Under the pieces are notes generated by a model. That model was given only the letters and a program-made list of their open reading frames with translations. It searched no databases and had not been told where the DNA came from. From a virus: a stretch of 33,953 nucleotides of DNA. The DNA lies in the IMG/VR virus record IMGVR_UViG_3300031654_000145, positions 1-33,953 of that record; one strand, 5' to 3'. This document shows, piece after piece, positions 20,066 through 28,642 of this stretch. The translations under genes and the position numbers were made by a program. How positions within the stretch are numbered: position 1 is the stretch's first letter; each line of letters starts with the position of its first letter.

Positions 20066-22408
20066 ATGGATGTATTTTCCTTAGTTGGCACTCTAACATT
20101 AACTGGGGCTGATAAGGTCAACCAGCAGTTATCTAAGACGGAGCAGCAGGCCCAGAAAGTCCAAAAGGGTCTGCGTATAGCCGGCGCTGCGCTCACCGCT
20201 CTAGGCGCTGCCGGGCTTAAGTTTGTGGATACTGCGCGGAAGACTAACGCCCAGCTCGCTGTGACAGCGCTCAACCTAGACATCACCACCGAAGAAATGC
20301 GGAATTTGACGCTGGAGACTGCTAATGTAACTTTTGCCATAGATGAAGTCGTCTCGACCTTTGACCTGCTGGTCAGGGCTGGAATAGAGAGCACACAAAT
20401 CCTGCAAAGTGTAGCAACAGCCTTTGACACACTCGGAGACGCTACCGGCTACTCAGCGAGTCAGGTTACCTCGATGATGGTGCCTGCGATGAAAACCTTT
20501 GGTCTTTCAGGGGAGGAAATGGCCACAAAGATTGACATGTTCACTTATATGTCAAGAGAATCCACTATGTCATTGGAAGATTTTAACACAATGGTCGGCT
20601 ACACCACGCCCGAACTTGTTGCTATGGGGTTAACTATAGAAGACCTCACTGCCATATTGATACATATGGAAAAGGAAGGTTATGCCCCGGGTAGGGTTAT
20701 GACAAGGGAGTTCAACAAGGCTGTAACCGAAGCTACGCAATCACAGATACCACTTACTCAGGCCATAGGTATCACCACTGAGGAGTTAGAAGGGTATAAA
20801 AACGAGATGGCCGGTGCCACCGGCATGGCTCAAGAATATGCCGATGCAGCCAATGCACAGTATGGAATCATGGATAAATTAAAGTTCCTCTGGAGCAAAC
20901 TTACTCTGACTGTCGGCTCATATTTGACCCCCCTCGAGCCTGTCCTTGCCGTAATGACAGCCTTGGGTCCCGTTATGATATTCCTCTCTACTTCTATGGG
21001 GAAGAGTGCCTTGATGTTCTTATTGCACGGCGCAGCCGTGATAAAGAGCCATCTTGCGACTGTTGCGCATACGATATCTTCAAGAGCCCTGGCAGGCTCT
21101 CAGACTCTTGTAGCTGGAGCTACCACCGCGGCGACAGGTGCGCAGTGGGGACTTAACAGAGCTATGATGGCCAATCCAATTATAGCGATAATCGCAGGTA
21201 TCATTGCTCTGGTAGCTGCATTAGTTTATATGTGGCGGAATTGGGAAACTGTATCTCACAGCATGGAGAAAACATGGCTGAAGTTCAAGATACTTGTTGG
21301 GGCAGGGGTAGATACGAGTCAGGTTAAGTTGGATGCTCTGGAGATTGAACAAGCCTGGATTGAATTGGTCAAGAAGGTAAAAGAGGAGCTTGACACCATG
21401 CTCTTTGACGTGGAGACCTACACTTCCCAAGCCATTGCAGCATTTGAAGGGGAGGCTCAGGCAGCTATCACTAGTGCTGAGAATTGGGCTAGAGCAGAGA
21501 AAGAAATCCTTCAAAAGCGCGCTGATTTCTTCAGGGATAAGCATTACGAAAGGCTCGAGCTGATAAATGAGGAGATGCTGGCGGAGATAAGAGCTATTGA
21601 TCCAGTCTTAGCAGCCGAGATAGAGGCTGCTCAGGAGGACGTCAAGATACTTGAGAATAGAGCAGAGGAGCGACAGAGGATAAGAGATGAAGACCGGTTA
21701 GCTAGCTTGAGAGAGCAATTAGATGAAGATGACCTGAGCCGAAGAGAGAAGAGACGCATTGAGGGTGAGATACAAGCCATGGAGGACGCAGGGAAGGAGG
21801 AGGCTATACGAGAGGAAATCTTCCGGAAAATATCCGAAGCGAAACTGGAAGAACATTACGATAACGAGATGGTGTTAGTTGATGAGCACTTAGCGAGGCA
21901 AATATCCTATTGGGAAGACACATGGCTGCCAGCACAAGTAAAAGTCTACCAGGAGGATTTAGATAATTTCAAGCAATTCCTTAAGGATAAAGAGAACCTC
22001 ACCGCCGAGCATGTTGATGAGATATTAAAGATATACCAGCGAATAGTCCCTGAAGGTATGGAATTTGAGATACCAGGAGGACCACCCCCACCGAAGCGTG
22101 AACGGCCAAGCACCCCCTGGGAAGCTTATGAGTGGGCTAAGAATTTAATAGGAATGGCTGGTGGCGGCGAAATCTCCGAACCGACTTTGCTTTATGGGCT
22201 AAAGTCTATGAAGCCTTACGCTATAGCTGGAGAGGCAGGCACGGAGTATGTCGGCAAAGCGGGAAATACTTATATCTACCATGTGAGCTTCCCGGGGGCG
22301 ATCATCAGGGAAGAGCAAGACCTTGATAAACTTTCAGAAATCGTATCACGGAAATTAAGAGTAATGCAGGATAGAACCGACAGGAGGGGAGGTTTAAGAG
22401 GTGGCTAA
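20066..22408 (+). CDS. tail tape measure protein
   Basis: The 780-residue protein starts at ATG 20066 just after the chaperone stop. Residues ~1-270 contain the TMP family domain (LRIAGAALTALGAAGLKFVDTA, ATGYSASQVTSMMVPAMKTFG, GYTTPELVAMGLTIEDLTA, EGYAPGRVMTREF). Hydrophobic segments lie at ~290-330 and ~370-395 (ANPIIAIIAGIIALVAALVYM). Residues ~480-660 are long charged coiled coil. The C-terminus ends in a Gly-rich and basic region. Tape measures set tail length and are ejected ahead of DNA. By the usual ~1.5 angstrom per residue, the tail would be roughly 115 nm; this is an estimate. Confidence 0.92.
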   Translation: MDVFSLVGTLTLTGADKVNQQLSKTEQQAQKVQKGLRIAGAALTALGAAGLKFVDTARKTNAQLAVTALNLDITTEEMRNLTLETANVTFAIDEVVSTFDLLVRAGIESTQILQSVATAFDTLGDATGYSASQVTSMMVPAMKTFGLSGEEMATKIDMFTYMSRESTMSLEDFNTMVGYTTPELVAMGLTIEDLTAILIHMEKEGYAPGRVMTREFNKAVTEATQSQIPLTQAIGITTEELEGYKNEMAGATGMAQEYADAANAQYGIMDKLKFLWSKLTLTVGSYLTPLEPVLAVMTALGPVMIFLSTSMGKSALMFLLHGAAVIKSHLATVAHTISSRALAGSQTLVAGATTAATGAQWGLNRAMMANPIIAIIAGIIALVAALVYMWRNWETVSHSMEKTWLKFKILVGAGVDTSQVKLDALEIEQAWIELVKKVKEELDTMLFDVETYTSQAIAAFEGEAQAAITSAENWARAEKEILQKRADFFRDKHYERLELINEEMLAEIRAIDPVLAAEIEAAQEDVKILENRAEERQRIRDEDRLASLREQLDEDDLSRREKRRIEGEIQAMEDAGKEEAIREEIFRKISEAKLEEHYDNEMVLVDEHLARQISYWEDTWLPAQVKVYQEDLDNFKQFLKDKENLTAEHVDEILKIYQRIVPEGMEFEIPGGPPPPKRERPSTPWEAYEWAKNLIGMAGGGEISEPTLLYGLKSMKPYAIAGEAGTEYVGKAGNTYIYHVSFPGAIIREEQDLDKLSEIVSRKLRVMQDRTDRRGGLRGG

Positions 22409-23153
22409 TAGCTTGAATTTTGACGGAAACGACTTGTCGGACTATGGCTTGGTGATTACCCATAGCAATATCCCCGACTTCAGGCAGGAGTATGACAGCC
22501 AGCTAATACAGGATATCAGCTATGGGTTCAAGCCAAAGAAGCCACCCAAGATAATAAGGCTTGAGGTAACAGTCCTCGCCGCCGACCGCACTACCCTGGA
22601 CGGCTACCTTGATAGCATAAAGAGCATTGTCGTAACTGAGACAGCCTGCGAACTAAAACTGGATACCATAACAGATAGATATTGGAATGCCAAGCAGACT
22701 ACTTTTGAAGGCATATACAGAGCGGCGGGAATGTGGGAAGGCATAGTAGTCTTCCAGGCTGACGACCCGATGGCATACGATAATACCGAGACCTCTAGCG
22801 ACCACAATATAGACGCCGACCCAAAGACTATTACAGAAACGCCCTCGGGCGGGACCGGATATATCAATCCTGTTTACACCCTGACTGCCGGCGAGAACCT
22901 AACAGATGTAACGATTAAGGTAGAGAACCTAACGACAGACGAGGAGATACAGTGGACGGGCTCATTGGCCATTACCGAAGAGCTAGAGATAGATGTGGCC
23001 ACTTGGATAGTCAAGAAAGAGGGAGTGGCAGATATGTCCAGCGTAACCGGACAGTTCCCTCGCTTGGCACCGGGAATAGCCAATTCAATCAAGGTGACAG
23101 CTTTCAGCGCCACCGGAAGCCTTAACATAACATACAGGGAACGATACTTATAG
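22401..23153 (+). CDS. distal tail protein (Dit-like)
   Basis: A GTG start at 22401 is supported by GGAGG upstream and overlaps the tape measure gene by eight bases. The 250-residue protein has the Dit/SPP1 gp19.1-like pattern: LSDYGLVITHSN, PPKIIRLEVTVLAADRTTLDGYL, then DRYWNAKQTTFEGIYRAAG and VVFQADDPMAYD. The C-terminal half is a beta-sandwich-like domain. Dit forms the ring at the tail tip that joins tube and hub. Its position after the tape measure is canonical. Confidence 0.85.
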   Translation: MANSLNFDGNDLSDYGLVITHSNIPDFRQEYDSQLIQDISYGFKPKKPPKIIRLEVTVLAADRTTLDGYLDSIKSIVVTETACELKLDTITDRYWNAKQTTFEGIYRAAGMWEGIVVFQADDPMAYDNTETSSDHNIDADPKTITETPSGGTGYINPVYTLTAGENLTDVTIKVENLTTDEEIQWTGSLAITEELEIDVATWIVKKEGVADMSSVTGQFPRLAPGIANSIKVTAFSATGSLNITYRERYL

Positions 23154-23167
23154 AAGGACAAAAGGTA

Positions 23168-23431
23168 ATGACAGCAGAAGAAAGAATAAATCCGCCGCCC
23201 TGTCCTTTCATCGGCGTGTCAGAAGTTAGAGAAGGAGACATATCAGTCTCAACACCTATCTATCAGGGCTATCCCAATAATAGAAGGTGGCCGTTGCCTT
23301 TTATGATTATCACAGTTCCTAGAGAGGATGATGTTAGAGCTATTAAAAGATTGGCGAGCCATATAAAGGGGGAAGTGAATGTTAAAATGTTGATAGTTAA
23401 ATGGGGTTCTACTACTACTCAAATAAATTAG
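23168..23431 (+). CDS. hypothetical protein in tail module (87 aa)
   Basis: ATG 23168 follows AAAGG. The 87-residue protein is proline-rich at its N-terminus and then mixed alpha/beta (FMIITVPREDDVRAIKRLA). There is no Cys cluster, signal or membrane segment. It lies between Dit and two fibre-like proteins, so a tail-tip accessory role is possible. No family recognised. Confidence 0.5.
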   Translation: MTAEERINPPPCPFIGVSEVREGDISVSTPIYQGYPNNRRWPLPFMIITVPREDDVRAIKRLASHIKGEVNVKMLIVKWGSTTTQIN

Positions 23432-23440
23432 GAGGGCGCG

Positions 23441-24004
23441 ATGAACAGAACAGTAATTTTCAATCCGATTTTCACACAAGAGACTAAACGACGGCTAGCG
23501 CAAAGAGATATTTCAATTGTCCCCAACTGGGCAAAACATCTACCTCCTGCGTTGGTCAAACTCCTTTTTTCTCAGTCGGGCGCTGCGGGAGCGTGGACTT
23601 TCACAAATGAGGGCAGAACTAAGCTATTAGACGCGACATTCAATGTCGAGACAGACACCTTTAAGATGGCACTATTCCTGAGCACGTCTAACATTTCTGC
23701 GACTTCGACGACCTATGCCGGGCTAACCAATGAGCATGCTAACGCCAACGGGTATACAACCGGTGGAATTACGGTTGCCTTAAGTCTTACGGGGACAACT
23801 ACTGTCAAAGCCGATATTGATACCGACCCGGTGTGGACTGCTAATGGCGGTTCGATAGTAGCCAGATTTGCGGTTATCTACGAAGTAGGCGGCAATGTGC
23901 TTTGTTACTGTCTGCTTGACTCAACTCCTGCTGATGTTACAGTTACGGATGGTAATACCCTCACGGTGGCTGCCCACGCGTCTGGAGTATTTGACCTTGC
24001 TTAG
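23441..24004 (+). CDS. phage virion protein, fibre/baseplate-like (187 aa)
   Basis: TAGGAGGG precedes ATG 23441. After ~50 helical residues, the protein reads AGAWTFTNEGRTKLLDATFN, then FKMALFLSTSNISATST, YAGLTNEHANANGYTTGG and VARFAVIYEVGG. This pattern recurs in many phage structural proteins of unknown detailed role, usually near the tail tip. The predicted fold is beta. No enzymatic motif is seen. Confidence 0.7.
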   Translation: MNRTVIFNPIFTQETKRRLAQRDISIVPNWAKHLPPALVKLLFSQSGAAGAWTFTNEGRTKLLDATFNVETDTFKMALFLSTSNISATSTTYAGLTNEHANANGYTTGGITVALSLTGTTTVKADIDTDPVWTANGGSIVARFAVIYEVGGNVLCYCLLDSTPADVTVTDGNTLTVAAHASGVFDLA

Positions 24005-24033
24005 GTATGACTGAGAACTGATAGGAGGCTTAT

Positions 24034-25920
24034 ATGGCTTACGCCAAAATTGAGCCTACTGGCTGTGGGGAATTTCACGGCAATGTTAAGGTAAGGCTTG
24101 CTTTTTATCTGGAGCCTGGCGATGCCCGCTATGATGAACGGCACTACCTTGTGCCTATAATACCACCTGAAGGCTACCAAGGTAAACTAACCTTAATGGG
24201 TATGCCAACTAGCCAAGCTGATTATGACGCTTGGTTAGAGAGCCTGCCTAAAAAATGGGTATTAGCTCCCTTTCATAATCACTTCATTTATTGCGACCCC
24301 GACATTACTGAGCAAGAGATACAGGATATTGCTTCGTTCCATCTGCCTAACTTTTACCGAGCTTGGCTAGAAGAAAAAGATAAAATTAAAGGCGGTATGA
24401 GGTCTGGTTGGGCTGTTGAAACACGAGTTAGACCAATCAGATATGAAGGACTTGATAAGCCTGAGATATTTACCCTTAGAAGAGCACAAGCTCAAGAAAA
24501 AGCTGATTTATTAAAAGTATCTAACCTTTCTGTTCGTTCAAAAGATGTTGGTGAGATATTCCCCTCTACTGATATTGATATAGGTGTGGCGGCAACTGAT
24601 AGGGGGGCTAATGCTGGTGCGACCCTTACATATATTAACGAGGATAACCCAGCCAATGATACAGGGGCAATTGATGAAGTTGAAATATTCGCTTGGACAA
24701 TTAATGACTTAGCGGATTGTGAAGTTGCCACATTTACAGAAGGTGATACTGATGTCTTTTCAACTCGTGATACCGAAACTATTGGTGCAGTTACAGCAGG
24801 AAGTAAGCAAACATTCTCATCTTTAGATATGGATGTCGCCACAGGTGATTATATCGGGATTTATTTTTCTGCTGGCACTATTGAGAGGGATAACACTGGT
24901 TATATTGGACATTGGTATGCCGCAGGAGACAATATTCCCTGCACTGATGTAACATTCTCATCTTTGGCTGGTAGAACCATAAGCCTTTATGGAACAGGGG
25001 AGACGGCAGCAGTCCCAACGATAGTAACCCCTCCAACCATAAGCCTAACTCTAACCGAATATGCTCCATCTATTGTCATTGGCACTGTTGTTATACCCTC
25101 TACACTAAATCTGATAATTACGGCCTACGCCTCTATCTTGAAAGAGGTTTTAACCCCTAGCACGGCAAGTCTTACTATCACTGCATATAGCCCTGTCTTG
25201 AAAGAAATCATTACTCCCGGGACTCTTAGTCTAACTATAACTTCTTACGCGCCTTCGGTAGTTAAGGGGACAGTGGTAACTCCTAGCACGCTTAACTTAA
25301 TCTTAACTGCTTATGCCCCCTCGATAACTATCTCAAATAACATCACGGTTACACCTAGCACGGCAAGTCTTACTATCACCGCGTATAGCCCTATCCTGAA
25401 AGAAATCGTTACACCTACTACTCTGAGTTTAATCCTCACAAAGTATGCTCCTATCCTGAAAGAAATCGTTACACCTACTACTCTGAGTTTAATCCTCACA
25501 AAGTATGCTCCGATACTGATAGAGGGCACGATAATAACCCCTGGCAAACTTGGTTTAATACTTACAACTTATGCCCCATTTCTCGGAGTGGCAACAGTTA
25601 TAACCCCTGAGACTCTTAATTTAATCCTTACCAAGTATGCTCCAGATATCATCTTAAAAATCTATCCCTCTGGAGCTTTGGGCTATACCATTGAAGTGAG
25701 AGACAGCTCAGGCAATCTCTTGGTTGTCTTGGAGAATGCTACTGGGATAAACCTTGTGGAGCAGTTAAACCGGCCGCCGATGCTGGACTTTATCCTGCCG
25801 GCAGATGATAGCAAAATCAGTCACATAGACCCTGACAATGAGATATGGCTGAGGGATTACGAGACCGGGACATTGATAAGGAAATTCTTACTCAGTAGAC
25901 GGAGTGATACAAGAGGATGA
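24034..25920 (+). CDS. tail fibre-like protein with tandem beta repeats and N-terminal half of tail hub
   Basis: The 628-residue protein has TAGGAGG upstream. Residues ~1-150 form an N-terminal domain of unknown type. Residues ~165-325 form a beta domain with DIDIGVAATDRGA, NDTGAIDEVEIFAW and FSTRDTETIGAVTAGSKQTF, recurrent in phage tails. Residues ~331-545 are about twelve ~20-residue repeats of the form T-P-x-T-L-x-L-x-L-T-x-Y-A-P, one pair duplicated exactly at DNA level. The last ~85 residues (YTIEVRDSSGNLL, LNRPPMLDFILPADD, LIRKFLLSRRSDTRG) match the start of a Gp37-like tail hub. The gene ends ATGA with the next start. The first ~1 kb looks AT-richer than its neighbours. Confidence 0.75.
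   Translation: MAYAKIEPTGCGEFHGNVKVRLAFYLEPGDARYDERHYLVPIIPPEGYQGKLTLMGMPTSQADYDAWLESLPKKWVLAPFHNHFIYCDPDITEQEIQDIASFHLPNFYRAWLEEKDKIKGGMRSGWAVETRVRPIRYEGLDKPEIFTLRRAQAQEKADLLKVSNLSVRSKDVGEIFPSTDIDIGVAATDRGANAGATLTYINEDNPANDTGAIDEVEIFAWTINDLADCEVATFTEGDTDVFSTRDTETIGAVTAGSKQTFSSLDMDVATGDYIGIYFSAGTIERDNTGYIGHWYAAGDNIPCTDVTFSSLAGRTISLYGTGETAAVPTIVTPPTISLTLTEYAPSIVIGTVVIPSTLNLIITAYASILKEVLTPSTASLTITAYSPVLKEIITPGTLSLTITSYAPSVVKGTVVTPSTLNLILTAYAPSITISNNITVTPSTASLTITAYSPILKEIVTPTTLSLILTKYAPILKEIVTPTTLSLILTKYAPILIEGTIITPGKLGLILTTYAPFLGVATVITPETLNLILTKYAPDIILKIYPSGALGYTIEVRDSSGNLLVVLENATGINLVEQLNRPPMLDFILPADDSKISHIDPDNEIWLRDYETGTLIRKFLLSRRSDTRG
25390..25509 (+). repeat. exact 60-bp tandem duplication within the fibre repeat region
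   Basis: Bases 25390-25449 and 25450-25509 are identical, and the identity continues two bases further. Each 60-bp unit encodes one 20-residue fibre repeat, so the duplication keeps the frame. Exact identity amid diverged repeats shows a recent event. Confidence 0.92.
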
Positions 25921-27416
25921 TAACTACAGAAGTGAAAACGGACGGCCTGATGACGCAACTCAGCGAAGAGGTTATCGAGAGCTACGACACAGGCACCGAT
26001 GGCAAGGCGGTAGAGGACATTATCGATGACCTCTTGGCCTTTCAGCGCAAGGCGACCAAGATAACTAAAGGCACCATTTCTGTCATTGGCACTAGAACGC
26101 TAAAGGTGGATGACCGGACTATTCAAGCGGCACTACTCCAGCTACAGGAGAGTATGGGCGGTTATATGTATGTGGACAACAACCGAGCACTTCAATGGCC
26201 GACTACCATTGGGGAGGACAAAGGACAGCAAATCAGATTCCGGAAGAATCTAATAGGGATAACCAGGGACATAGACTATGGCGGCTATTGCACCAAACTA
26301 CACCCGGTTGGCGGCGACGAAAAGTTATCGGATATTACTCTGACGAAAATGTTAGTGGATAAGAGTAGTGCTGACCCTTACGGCTATCTAACATTAAAGG
26401 AGATGTATGCTTGTTATGGAGGCTGGACTGGCTTGGGTGATGCTTTGCCCGCCCATGTTAAGGTTTATGGAGACGATGTTGAGTCGGAGGTTGTATGGGT
26501 AAGCCCGACCCACCACTGGGACCCGGGACCGTGTTGGGCCAATGAAGCTGCGGCTTATGACGATAACGAAGCCAGTTGGGCATACAATTCGCCAGACATT
26601 CCCGCTAAGACTTGGACTGATTGGTTACATCTGGCAGTTTCATCGTTCCCAGGGGCCGGCACCATCACCGCTATAGGAGTTAGGATAAAGTTCACTGGCA
26701 TCGGCACAGCTGGGATACGTCTTCGGATTGAGACAAGCCCAGATGGCGTGGATTATACGTCTGTTACATTCGTGGAATTATCCTCAGCGGATAATGATGA
26801 GTGGAAAGAATATGTTTTTGCCGAAAGGACTGTTTGGGATGCCAGGATCAAGATATACAACAAGGAAAATTACGCTACTTGGTATAAACTCAATGAGTTT
26901 GACTTTAAGACAGAGACCGGTGAGGAGAACGAGGTAACTGAGGATTGGGAGCAAGGAGCGGATGAACGCACTCTACGCTGTGCAATAGGAGATTATGGGG
27001 AGGATGTTTATAGGGTATCTTACGATTACGCTAATTACCTGATGGCCTGGGACAAGATAGTAGATGCTGACGATATCGTGGCCAAGGTAGTAACCAACAA
27101 ATATGAGGCCTATGCCATATCACTATTAGAAGCCGCCATCCTTTTGTTAGACGAGCTTAAAGAAATCCCGATTACCTACATGATTAACGCTATAGATCTG
27201 TCCAAAAATAAGGATTTCAACTTTGACTTTGAGGCTCTACAAAAAGGCTCTATCGTTACTGTAATTGATGAGGATTTAGGTATTAATGTATCTGTCAGAG
27301 TAGTCCTTTTGAGAAAACCAGACTTACTAAACCCCCAGAATATAGAGCTTGAATTGAGCACTAGGGTCAAAGACATAAGCGACTACCTGGCAGACTTGCA
27401 CAAGGAGATTGGCTAA
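25917..27416 (+). CDS. tail hub/Tal-like protein, C-terminal part, with galactose-binding-like domain
   Basis: The 499-residue protein begins MITTEVKTDGLMTQLSEEVIE, which continues the Gp37-like tail hub whose start lies at the end of the preceding ORF. The two overlap as ATGA, and no ribosome binding site is at proper distance, so coupling or frameshifting is likely. Residues ~75-200 contain TKLHPVGGDEKLSDITLT, hub-like. Residues ~200-345 form a beta sandwich (AYDDNEASWAYNSPDIP, TITAIGVRIKFTGIGTA, IRLRIETSPDGVDY), resembling discoidin/galactose-binding domains. The rest (SYDYANYLMAWDKIVDADD through IELELSTRVKDISDYL) closes the hub. It should sit at the tail tip. Confidence 0.78.
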   Translation: MITTEVKTDGLMTQLSEEVIESYDTGTDGKAVEDIIDDLLAFQRKATKITKGTISVIGTRTLKVDDRTIQAALLQLQESMGGYMYVDNNRALQWPTTIGEDKGQQIRFRKNLIGITRDIDYGGYCTKLHPVGGDEKLSDITLTKMLVDKSSADPYGYLTLKEMYACYGGWTGLGDALPAHVKVYGDDVESEVVWVSPTHHWDPGPCWANEAAAYDDNEASWAYNSPDIPAKTWTDWLHLAVSSFPGAGTITAIGVRIKFTGIGTAGIRLRIETSPDGVDYTSVTFVELSSADNDEWKEYVFAERTVWDARIKIYNKENYATWYKLNEFDFKTETGEENEVTEDWEQGADERTLRCAIGDYGEDVYRVSYDYANYLMAWDKIVDADDIVAKVVTNKYEAYAISLLEAAILLLDELKEIPITYMINAIDLSKNKDFNFDFEALQKGSIVTVIDEDLGINVSVRVVLLRKPDLLNPQNIELELSTRVKDISDYLADLHKEIG

Positions 27417-27417
27417 A

Positions 27418-27627
27418 ATGTTTAGCCGGCTAAAAAGAGCGCTCAAGTGGCTACTGAACTGGGACTGCTTCGAGATACCGACAATGAGCAAGGGCAAGGT
27501 AATACGAAAGCTGGAAGAGAATATGGCCATGACCGAGGACCCCGGGCTTATCGAGTTATATAAGAACTGTCTTTTTTACCTGAGGAAGATACCGATTCTA
27601 TACCGTTTGAAGAGAAGGAGGAAATGA
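27418..27627 (+). CDS. small basic hypothetical protein (69 aa)
   Basis: The ATG at 27418 lies ten bases after AAGGAG; an in-frame TTG at 27409 is less likely. The product is basic with two amphipathic helical stretches (FSRLKRALKWLLNWDCFEIP and LYFLRKI-like segments) and ends KRRRK. The end overlaps the next start. It may be membrane-associated through amphipathic helices. No family recognised. Confidence 0.6.
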   Translation: MFSRLKRALKWLLNWDCFEIPTMSKGKVIRKLEENMAMTEDPGLIELYKNCLFYLRKIPILYRLKRRRK

Positions 27628-27902
27628 CAATGGACAAATATAAATGGACAGGCCGATATGTGCTGGCTGGGTTAGCCCTCACATTCTGGGCGGTTACTTT
27701 CTGGGCTACCGGCGAGCTGCCTCCCGTATTCCTTTCTGGTTTGGTAGGGACCGCTTGGGGCGTGCTGTTCGCCAGCCGGGAGCGGGAAAAGGCAAGCGTT
27801 CAAAAACTTAGCAAGGACGCCGTGGTCCAGGCTCTCAAAGAGACTCTCGACGTTGATACCCTGCTCAAAGTAATAGGCGCCAAAGCTGAGACGGGTAAAT
27901 GA
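27624..27902 (+). CDS. holin candidate, two membrane segments (92 aa)
   Basis: ATG 27624 follows AGAAGGAGG and overlaps the previous stop. Residues ~10-30 (YVLAGLALTFWAVTFWATG) and ~34-52 (VFLSGLVGTAWGVLFA) are hydrophobic helices, followed by a charged cytoplasmic tail (SREREKASVQKLSKD). Size, topology and position after the tail genes fit a class II holin. Holins permeabilise the inner membrane at lysis. Sequence similarity to a named holin family is not obvious. Confidence 0.62.
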   Translation: MTMDKYKWTGRYVLAGLALTFWAVTFWATGELPPVFLSGLVGTAWGVLFASREREKASVQKLSKDAVVQALKETLDVDTLLKVIGAKAETGK

Positions 27903-28087
27903 AAATCATAGCTTATATAAAGGCAAAGTATTATTGGTTCTGGCACGACTACCGAGGTCGCTCCGAACCATATACGGCTTCGGCTAGGCGCGACTTCAAA
28001 AGACGACCCTGGCTATGGATAGGCCTGCCGGCCGGCTTGGGTGTAGCCTGGTATATATTTGTCTGCCATTTAGGAGGCTTCATATGA
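27899..28087 (+). CDS. small membrane protein (62 aa)
   Basis: An ATGA overlap couples it to the holin candidate. It has a basic, aromatic N-terminal half (YIKAKYYWFWHDYRGR) and one C-terminal membrane helix (PWLWIGLPAGLGVAWYIFVC). This could be a holin partner, antiholin or spanin-like accessory; the sequence does not decide. The coding end overlaps the next start by four bases. Confidence 0.58.
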   Translation: MKIIAYIKAKYYWFWHDYRGRSEPYTASARRDFKRRPWLWIGLPAGLGVAWYIFVCHLGGFI

Positions 28088-28449
28088 AAAGTGAAAAGAA
28101 GGACAAGGCAAATAACGAGAAGATGCTCAGGTATCGAGCTATGGAGGACCATGACATACTTGTGGCTCTGGGCACTAAGACAGAGTATATTGAGGAGCAC
28201 CTTACTATTATGAATGGCGCTATTAAGAAGCAGGCTAAGACAGCAGGTGAGCATGAAAGCCGAATCACGGCTATAGAGTCGACCTGTGAGGAGCGCTCAA
28301 AGACCGTCTTTAACCGGCTAAATGCTGTTGATAACCGCAGCGGGAGCTTCCACATCAGCAAAAAGTCAATCGGCATTTCTGCCGCCGTTATATCAACTAT
28401 TATTACTGTGATTTATATTGCCGGCAAAGTATTAAGGTGGTGGAGCTAA
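28084..28449 (+). CDS. coiled-coil protein with C-terminal membrane anchor (XhlA-like)
   Basis: The ATG at 28084 has TAGGAGG at proper distance; an earlier in-frame codon at 28015 lies inside the preceding gene. The 121-residue product has a charged helical/coiled-coil region (~20-80, EEHLTIMNGAIKKQAKTAGE) and a C-terminal hydrophobic helix (IGISAAVISTIITVIYIAGK). This layout resembles XhlA-type haemolysin/lysis proteins. It is the last gene of the late operon before the terminator cluster. Confidence 0.65.
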   Translation: MKSEKKDKANNEKMLRYRAMEDHDILVALGTKTEYIEEHLTIMNGAIKKQAKTAGEHESRITAIESTCEERSKTVFNRLNAVDNRSGSFHISKKSIGISAAVISTIITVIYIAGKVLRWWS

Positions 28450-28516
28450 AATGGCACTAGGCGACACCAGGCGACCGTCACGGGCATTATAAAGTTAATC
28501 GAATACTTTGCTACCG

Positions 28517-28539
28517 AGAGGGGCGAAGCCCCTCTTTTT
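28517..28539 (+). terminator. intrinsic terminator of late operon
   Basis: AGAGGGGC (28517-28524) pairs perfectly with GCCCCTCT (28528-28535) around a GAA loop, followed by a T run to 28539. This is the clearest + strand terminator after the last late gene. Confidence 0.88.
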
Positions 28540-28545
28540 AATATC

Positions 28546-28566
28546 TCCCTCTTTTTTGAGGAGGGA
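28546..28566. terminator. second hairpin in terminator cluster
   Basis: TCCCTC (28546-28551) pairs with GAGGGA (28561-28566); the loop starts with six T. It may reinforce termination or act on the other strand. Confidence 0.5.
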
Positions 28567-28585
28567 AAAGACCAGAGGAGAGTTT

Positions 28586-28606
28586 AAGAGAGGCGAAGCC
28601 TCTCTT
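28586..28606. terminator. bidirectional hairpin between convergent genes
   Basis: AAGAGAGGC (28586-28594) pairs with GCCTCTCTT (28598-28606) around GAA. The flanks are A/T-rich on both sides, so it could stop transcription from both the late operon and the minus-strand lipoprotein gene. Confidence 0.65.
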
Positions 28607-28621
28607 ATATAATCAGTCCCC

Positions 28622-28642
28622 CTTCCCCTTGGTAAGGGGAAG
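28622..28642. terminator. hairpin near 3' end of lipoprotein gene
   Basis: CTTCCCCTT (28622-28630) pairs with AAGGGGAAG (28634-28642) around a GGT loop. No T run is present on either strand, so it may protect the transcript end or pause RNA polymerase. It lies 28 bases beyond the lipoprotein stop codon. Confidence 0.5.

Noticed and set aside
25390-25509. possible CRISPR array because of the identical 60-bp units
   Set aside because: The units are directly adjacent with no spacers and encode in-frame fibre repeats.
27624-28449. spanin pair among the small membrane genes
   Set aside because: No lipobox or typical i-spanin/o-spanin overlap is seen; holin-like and XhlA-like calls fit better.
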